Shown: positions 59,343 through 64,000 of the stretch, in pieces
How the letters are laid out: each line of letters begins with the position of its first letter
Numbering within the stretch: the stretch's first letter is position 1
NCBI RefSeq assembly: GCF_026020075.1
Contig: NZ_CP102772.1
Coordinates: 434,001-498,000, forward strand
DNA: 64,000 nucleotides
From: Bosea sp. NBC_00550
GTDB lineage: Bacteria > Pseudomonadota > Alphaproteobacteria > Rhizobiales > Beijerinckiaceae
Reading direction: 5' to 3'
Translations under genes and position numbers: made by a program
The notes under the pieces: generated by a model
What the model was told of the DNA's origin: nothing
Database searches by the model: none
Seen by the model: only the letters and a program-made list of their open reading frames with translations

Positions 59343-59975
59343 TCAGCTCTCGACGGGTTCGTCACCCTGGCGGATGCCGTAGCGCCGCTCCAGCGCCGGG
59401 TTTCCGGGAGTGCCGGGCGCGCCCTGGCCGCCTGCACGGCTCGCGCGCTCGGAGGGGTCGCGGCCGATTTTCTGCATCAGCTGGGCGAGGTCCAGGAACT
59501 CGTCGCATTGCCGGCGCAGCTCGTCCGAGACCATCGGCGGATTGGTCGAGATCGTCGAGACGACCGAGACCTTGACGCCCTTGCGCTGCACCGCCTCGAC
59601 CAGCGGGCGGAAGTCGCCATCGCCGGAGAACAGGTAGATCTGGTCGAGATGCGACGCGAGTTCGAGCATCTCGATCGCCAGCTCGATGTCCATGTTGCCC
59701 TTCACGCGGCGCCGGCCGGTGGCGTCGGTGAATTCCTTGGCCGCCTTGGTGATGACGCGGTAGCCGTTGTAGTCGAGCCAGTCGACGAGCGGACGGATCG
59801 AGGAATACTCCTCGCTCTCGACGAGCGTCGTGAAATAGAAGGCGCGGATCAGGTTGCCACGGCCCTGGAACTCGCGCAGCAGGCGCCGATAATCCATGTC
59901 GAAGCCGAGCTGCTTCGACGTGGCGTAGAGATTGGCGCCATCGATGAAAAGCGCGATGCGCGGTGCGCCGTTCAT
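59343..59975 (-). CDS. NYN domain (LabA/DUF88) protein
   Basis: A 210-residue protein with the NYN (Nedd4-BP1, YacP-like nuclease) PIN-type fold: IALFIDGANLYATSKQLGFDMDYRRLLREF with the first catalytic Asp, RRRVKGNMDIELAIEMLEL with the second acid, and IYLFSGDGDFRPLVEAVQRKGVKV with the third. These acidic residues are those of RNases of the family, so RNA processing is plausible though unproven for LabA-like members. Start at 59975 follows AGGAGTG. Convergent with smpB, 11 bases apart, an arrangement common in alphaproteobacteria. Confidence 0.9.
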   Translation of the reverse strand: MNGAPRIALFIDGANLYATSKQLGFDMDYRRLLREFQGRGNLIRAFYFTTLVESEEYSSIRPLVDWLDYNGYRVITKAAKEFTDATGRRRVKGNMDIELAIEMLELASHLDQIYLFSGDGDFRPLVEAVQRKGVKVSVVSTISTNPPMVSDELRRQCDEFLDLAQLMQKIGRDPSERASRAGGQGAPGTPGNPALERRYGIRQGDEPVES

Positions 59976-60151
59976 TGCAATCACTCCTGCTGAAATGTCT
60001 TCAAGTAACAAAGATGGAAACGAAACGCGTTCGAACAATGTCTTTCATGAATGAATTTTGACAAGTTTCAAAGAGACGGCGTGGCGTCTTGACGCGGCGC
60101 TGCACTACCGAAGTCGCGGTGTCGCCGGGTTCGCCGCGCTGATGCCGCGAC

Positions 60152-60724
60152 CTACCTCTCGGACTTGTCGTCTCCGGAAAGCAGGCGCAGCCGCGCGGGA
60201 TTGCCGACCGCCGTGCGGCCTTCGGGCACATCGCGCGTGACCACGCTGCCCGCTCCGATGATCGCATCGTCCCCGATCGTGACGCCCGGCAGGATGATCG
60301 CGCCGCCGCCGATCCAGACATTGCGCCCGATGCGAACCGGGCGGCCAAATTCAAACATCTGCCGGCGCTGAACGGGATCGCGCGGATGATCCGCGGTGAG
60401 GATCTGGACGCCAGGGCCGATCTGCGTGCCGTCGCCGATGGTCACGGCCACCACATCGAGAACGACGCAGTTGAAGTTCAGGAAGACGCCATCGCCCAGG
60501 CTGATGTTGTAGCCATAGTCGCAATGGAAGGGCGGGCGGATCGTGACGTCGCGCCCGACATGGCCGAACGCCTCCTTCATGAGCGCCGGCCGTTGCTCGG
60601 GCGCTGCCATGGTCGCGTTGAAGCGCTCCATCCAGGCGCTGATGCGGCGATTATCGGCGATGAGCTCAGGGCTGTCTGCGCGATAGAGCTCGCCGGCCAG
60701 CATCTTGTCCTTCTCGCTGCGCAT
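60152..60724 (-). CDS. maa: Sugar O-acetyltransferase (maltose/galactoside type)
   Basis: A 190-residue left-handed beta-helix acetyltransferase that moves acetyl from acetyl-CoA to a sugar hydroxyl. N-terminal SEKDKMLAGELYRADSPELIADNR is the maltose-transacetylase cap; hexapeptide repeats run through RPPFHCDYGYNISLGDGVFLNFNCVVLD, with the catalytic His in TADHPRD, and end in GAGSVVTRDVPEGRTAVGNPARL. Length matches Maa/LacA. Natural substrate uncertain. It sits between the NYN gene and era on the same strand. Confidence 0.9.
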   Translation of the reverse strand: MRSEKDKMLAGELYRADSPELIADNRRISAWMERFNATMAAPEQRPALMKEAFGHVGRDVTIRPPFHCDYGYNISLGDGVFLNFNCVVLDVVAVTIGDGTQIGPGVQILTADHPRDPVQRRQMFEFGRPVRIGRNVWIGGGAIILPGVTIGDDAIIGAGSVVTRDVPEGRTAVGNPARLRLLSGDDKSER

Positions 60725-60742
60725 CGCGGTTCCCGGCGCGCC

Positions 60743-61660
60743 TCAGCCTTTGCCCTTGGGAAACTCCAGCCCCATCTCGCGATAGCGCTCGGGGTCGTCG
60801 CTCCAGTTCTCGCGCACCTTCACGAACAGGAAGAGATGGACCTTGGCCTCGGCCGCTTCGGCAATCTCGATGCGCGCCTTCTGGCCGATCGCCTTGATGG
60901 TCTGGCCGCCTTCGCCGAGCACGATCTTACGCTGGCCTTCGCGCTCGACATAGATCGTCTGCTCGATGCGGACGGAGCCGTCCGGCCTCTGCTCCCAGCT
61001 CTCGGTCTCGACGGTGGAGCGATAGGGCAGTTCGTCGTGCAGCCGCTCGAAGATCTTCTCGCGGGTGATCTCGGCGGCAAGGAAGCGCAAGGGAGCGTCC
61101 GAGATCTGGTCTTCCGGGTAGAGCCAGGGGCCGAGCGGCAGCCGTGTCTCCAGCCAGGTCAGGATGTCCTTGACGCCATAGCCGGTCAGCGCCGCGACCA
61201 TGAAGGTCGCTTCGAACTGCGTGCGCTCGTTCACCTTGGCGGTGACCTCGAGCAGCTTCTCCTTCGGCACCGTGTCGATCTTGTTGAGGATCAGGAACTT
61301 CGGCTGCTTCAGCTCGGCGAGCTTTTCGAGCAGCGCGGTGTTCTCTTCATGCTCGAAGCGGGCGACATCGACGAGCACGCCGATCAGGTCGGCATCGGTC
61401 GCTCCGCCCCAGGCACTCGTCACCATCGCGCGGTCGAGCCGGCGCTTGGGCGCGAAGATGCCGGGCGTGTCGACGAAGATGACCTGCGCCGCGCCCGATA
61501 GCGCGATGCCGCGCACCTGCGTCCGCGTCGTTTGCACCTTGCGCGAGACGATCGAGACCTTGGCGCCAACGAACTGGTTGAGCAGCGTCGACTTGCCGGC
61601 GTTCGGCGCGCCGATCAGCGCGACGAAGCCGCAGCGCGTGGGTTGATCGGATTCAGACAT
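60743..61660 (-). CDS. era: GTPase Era
   Basis: A 305-residue ribosome-assembly GTPase acting on the 16S rRNA 3' end. G1 is GAPNAGKS (17-24), G3 DTPG, G4 NKID, and the C-terminal KH domain carries GEGGQTIKAIGQKARIEIAEA. The start overlaps the rnc stop by eight bases, so rnc and era are translated together. Length and order lepB-rnc-era match other alphaproteobacteria. Confidence 0.97.
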   Translation of the reverse strand: MSESDQPTRCGFVALIGAPNAGKSTLLNQFVGAKVSIVSRKVQTTRTQVRGIALSGAAQVIFVDTPGIFAPKRRLDRAMVTSAWGGATDADLIGVLVDVARFEHEENTALLEKLAELKQPKFLILNKIDTVPKEKLLEVTAKVNERTQFEATFMVAALTGYGVKDILTWLETRLPLGPWLYPEDQISDAPLRFLAAEITREKIFERLHDELPYRSTVETESWEQRPDGSVRIEQTIYVEREGQRKIVLGEGGQTIKAIGQKARIEIAEAAEAKVHLFLFVKVRENWSDDPERYREMGLEFPKGKG

Positions 61661-62384
61661 TCTCGCCTTCCGGGTTGTCGTTCCACAGGCCTTCGCGCCT
61701 CAGGAACGCTTCGGCTGCTGCCTGTTCGGCCAGCCGCTTGGAGGGGCCGCGCGCCTCGGCGTCGGCGAGCCCGTTGATTTTCGCCGCCACCACGAAGACC
61801 GGCGCATGGTCCGGGCCGGAGCGGCCGCGCTCGCTATAGGTCGGTGTCACGTAACCTTTACCCTGCGCCCATTCCTGCAGGGCAGTCTTGGCATCGCGCA
61901 ACGGCCGGACCGGCTTCATCATCCGCTCGCCGAAGGCACGCTCGACCAGCCCGCGGGCCGCATCATAGCCGCCGTCGATGAAGACCGCACCGATGATCGC
62001 CTCGCAGGCATCGGCCAGGATCGCCTTGTTCTTCCGCGCCCCGCCCTGAATCTCGCCTTCGCCCAGCCGCATGAACTGGCCGAGGTTCCAGCTTTGCGCA
62101 ACCTCGGCGCAGGTCTCCTTGCGCACGAGATCGGCGAGGCGGCGCGAGAGATTGCCTTCTTCCGATTGGGGATAATGCCGGAACAGCAGATCGGCGATCG
62201 ACAGGCCCAGAACACGGTCCCCGAGGAATTCGAGGCGCTGGTAGCTCGCCAGCCGCGAATCCTCGGCGCTCATATGCGTGAGCGCCGTGGCCAGGAGTGC
62301 CTTGTCGTTGAAGCGGTGCCCGAGCGTGACCTCGAGCCGCGCGGTGTCGGGCGCCTTGCGCGCGGCTTCGCTGGCCTTGTTCAC
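61653..62384 (-). CDS. rnc: Ribonuclease III
   Basis: A double-stranded-RNA endonuclease for rRNA and mRNA processing. The signature RLEFLGDRVLGL lies at residues 50-61, the second acid cluster in LADACEAIIGAVFID, and the C-terminal dsRNA-binding domain includes GPDHAPVFVVAAKING and the terminal helix. I start at GTG 62384 because it overlaps the lepB stop (GTGA); an ATG 45 bases upstream (62429) lies inside lepB and would add 15 residues without family similarity. 243 residues, normal length. Confidence 0.93.
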   Translation of the reverse strand: MNKASEAARKAPDTARLEVTLGHRFNDKALLATALTHMSAEDSRLASYQRLEFLGDRVLGLSIADLLFRHYPQSEEGNLSRRLADLVRKETCAEVAQSWNLGQFMRLGEGEIQGGARKNKAILADACEAIIGAVFIDGGYDAARGLVERAFGERMMKPVRPLRDAKTALQEWAQGKGYVTPTYSERGRSGPDHAPVFVVAAKINGLADAEARGPSKRLAEQAAAEAFLRREGLWNDNPEGENV

Positions 62385-63148
62385 TTGATGGTGCTGAACA
62401 GACGGTTCCAGCGAACCGTGTAGGGCCATTCCCAGATCTTCCAGGCCGAAGCGCCGTCCTCGATCGAGAAGAAGATGATCTCGGCGCGCCCGACGAAATT
62501 CTCGAACGGCACAAAGCCGACGCTGCGGTCGCGCGAGTCGAGCGAGTTGTCGCGGTTGTCGCCCATCATGAAGAAGTGGCCGGGCGGCACCTGGAACACC
62601 TGGGTGTTGTCGAAGGTGCCGGTATCGCCTTCGCGCTCGATGATCTCGTGGCTGACGCCGTTCGGCAGCGTCTCGCGGTAGCGGATCACCGGTACGCTGC
62701 GGCCCCAGTTGTCGCTGGTCACGTAATCCGCGATGCGCTCGCGCTTCACCGGCTGGTTGTTGATGTGGAGGATGCCGTCGATCATCTGGATGCGGTCGCC
62801 AGGCAGGCCGATGACGCGCTTGATGTAGTCGGTAGAATTGTCGGTCGGCAGCTTGAAGACGGCGATGTCGCCACGCTTGGGCTCTGCCGCCCAGACGCGC
62901 CCCGAGAACAGCGGCGGGCTGAACGGGATCGAGTGCTTGGAATAGCCGTAGGTGTATTTCGACACGAACAGATAATCGCCGATCAGCAGCGTCGGGATCA
63001 GCGAGCCCGAGGGGATGTTGAAGGGCTGGAACAGCAGGGTGCGGATGACGAGCGCAATGAGAAGGGCCTGAACGACGACCTTGATGGTCTCGAACACGCC
63101 GCCTTCTTCCTTGGCCGCCTTGCTTTTGCTGTCGACGTCGTTGGCCAC
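62381..63148 (-). CDS. lepB: Signal peptidase I
   Basis: The inner-membrane protease that removes signal peptides from Sec and Tat substrates. One N-terminal helix (about residues 23-41) precedes the catalytic Ser49 in IPSGSLIPTLLIGDY; the general base is Lys110 in YIKRVIGLPGD, and GDNRDNSLDSR is the conserved box E. The usual Met after the catalytic Ser is Leu here. I start at GTG 63148, preceded by CAGGAG at a suitable distance; in-frame codons farther upstream have no family match. 255 residues. It heads lepB-rnc-era. Confidence 0.93.
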   Translation of the reverse strand: MANDVDSKSKAAKEEGGVFETIKVVVQALLIALVIRTLLFQPFNIPSGSLIPTLLIGDYLFVSKYTYGYSKHSIPFSPPLFSGRVWAAEPKRGDIAVFKLPTDNSTDYIKRVIGLPGDRIQMIDGILHINNQPVKRERIADYVTSDNWGRSVPVIRYRETLPNGVSHEIIEREGDTGTFDNTQVFQVPPGHFFMMGDNRDNSLDSRDRSVGFVPFENFVGRAEIIFFSIEDGASAWKIWEWPYTVRWNRLFSTIK

Positions 63149-63379
63149 CCGGGCGCTCCTGAGACTGCGATCCAGCGCGCGGTCTAGCCGACTATCGCGC
63201 CTGCGACAACGCGCAAGAGCAGTCTGGGGGGATGACGCTGCCGGATGGCGAATACATGGCCAGAACAATTCCAGTCTGAGAAAACGGCAAGAAAAAGCTA
63301 CGATTACCGGTCTCGGCAAGTTGACGATATCGTGTTTCGAGAACAGCATCGCGACCGTTCAACCTCTGAGGGAATCGCG
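63149..63379. other. Divergent promoter region of lepB and aquaporin
   Basis: About 230 bases between two divergent genes. The stretch 63275-63345 is AT-richer than the surroundings (CGGCAAGAAAAAGCTACG and GACGATATCGTGTTTCG). TGAGGGA precedes the aquaporin ATG by 7 bases. I cannot place -10/-35 boxes with confidence and see no small gene. Confidence 0.4.
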
Positions 63380-64000
63380 ATGAGCATGAAGAAATATGTC
63401 GCCGAAGCCATCGGCACATTCTGGTTGACGTTTGCGGGTTGCGGCAGCGCGGTCATTGCTGCGGGGTTTCCGAATGTAGGCATCGGGTTGCTGGGTGTTT
63501 CGCTCGCCTTTGGCCTCACCGTCGTGACGATGGCCTATGCGATCGGCCATATTTCCGGTTGTCACCTCAATCCCGCCGTGACGGTCGGTCTTGCTGCCGG
63601 CGGCCGGTTTCCGGGCAATCAGGTCGTCCCCTACATCGTCGCACAGGTGGTCGGCGCGGTCGTCGCGGCCGGCCTCCTCTACGTCATCGCGCGCGGCGCT
63701 CCGGGCTTCGATCTGGCCAATGGCTTCGCCTCGAACGGCTATGGCGAGCATTCGCCCGGAAAATACAACCTCGTCTCCGCCTTCCTCATGGAAGTCGTCA
63801 TGACGATAATGTTCCTCTTCATCATCATGGGCTCGACCCACGGCAAGGCACCGGCCGGCTTCGCGCCGCTCGCCATCGGCCTGGGTCTCTGCCTGATCCA
63901 TCTCGTCAGCATTCCCGTGACGAACACCTCGGTGAATCCGGCCCGCAGCACCGGGCCGGCCCTGTTCGTCGGCGGCTGGGCGCTTGGCCAGCTCTGGCTG
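63380..64000 (+). CDS. aqpZ: Aquaporin Z-like water channel (3' end outside window)
   Basis: The first 207 codons of a MIP-family channel; the gene runs off the end of the window, probably with about 30-40 codons missing. Both pore motifs are visible: NPA at residues 64-66 (GCHLNPAV) and NPAR at 186-189 (TSVNPARS). The Cys61 and His62 before the first NPA and the Thr-rich TM4-5 agree with AqpZ rather than glycerol facilitators, and the [17 protein letters not shown] TM1 (here [17 protein letters not shown]) matches. It should conduct water across the inner membrane. Confidence 0.95.
   Translation, partial: MSMKKYVAEAIGTFWLTFAGCGSAVIAAGFPNVGIGLLGVSLAFGLTVVTMAYAIGHISGCHLNPAVTVGLAAGGRFPGNQVVPYIVAQVVGAVVAAGLLYVIARGAPGFDLANGFASNGYGEHSPGKYNLVSAFLMEVVMTIMFLFIIMGSTHGKAPAGFAPLAIGLGLCLIHLVSIPVTNTSVNPARSTGPALFVGGWALGQLWL

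Noticed and set aside
1..64000. Mobile island, prophage, CRISPR array or toxin-antitoxin pair
   Set aside because: No integrase, transposase, phage structural gene, direct-repeat array or paired small toxin/antitoxin frames are visible. Gene content and composition are uniform except in the livJ upstream gap.

Overview
This is a GC-rich (mid-60s %) chromosomal window from an alphaproteobacterium, most likely a Hyphomicrobiales member close to Bosea. Three things point there: the porin with a mature ADLPSRKAAP start and a Cys-containing N-terminal segment, the divergent lysC/ubiG pair, and the lepB-rnc-era and dapA-smpB blocks. The genus is an inference from gene style; no rRNA gene is present. 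About fifty protein genes are supported, with no tRNA, rRNA, CRISPR array, prophage or complete insertion sequence. The window is mainly core and catabolic chromosome, punctuated by a family of ~75-110 bp nested palindromes.

Layout. 1-3400: SelW/Rdx protein, M32 carboxypeptidase, Old Yellow Enzyme. 3540-8359: marR plus RND efflux adaptor and pump. 8369-13050: saccharopine-reductase-like/DUF393 pair, lysC, ubiG, small membrane protein. 13255-18879: crotonyl-CoA carboxylase/reductase and methylsuccinyl-CoA dehydrogenase (ethylmalonyl-CoA pathway), separated by a GST and an EamA transporter, then a SIMPL-domain protein. 18851-22869: compact minus-strand run of a GGDEF-EAL protein, a divergent aspartate-carbamoyltransferase-like enzyme and an EamA exporter. 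22949-29738: periplasmic nucleotidase, GST, CaiB/BaiF CoA-transferase, aldehyde and alcohol dehydrogenases. 29942-34701: complete branched-chain amino-acid-type ABC operon livJHMGF. 34702-35485: AT-richer intergenic region with a perfect CRP-type palindrome. 35486-39021: VOC protein, DUF4142 protein, hydratase, diguanylate cyclase.

39261-50903 is an envelope block: TamA and TamB (translationally coupled), a highly expressed porin with a structured 5' leader and a strong terminator, then an inner-membrane-anchored OmpA-type protein with internal repeats and a helix-hairpin-helix membrane protein. 50910-54769: alpha/beta hydrolase and an M20 amidohydrolase / MFS symporter / MarR operon with a 17-bp palindromic operator. 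55018-64000: lytic transglycosylase, dapA, PaiB-like protein, smpB, NYN protein, acetyltransferase, era-rnc-lepB, and the start of an aquaporin cut by the window end.

The strongest candidates for something less described are the GGDEF-EAL / carbamoyltransferase-like / exporter run (the enzyme seems to lack the mobile-loop lysine of true ATCases), the repeat-containing OmpA protein with its HHH partner, the palindrome inserted in frame into tamB, and the porin leader structure. All enzyme names rest on motifs and overall resemblance read by eye; no database search was run.
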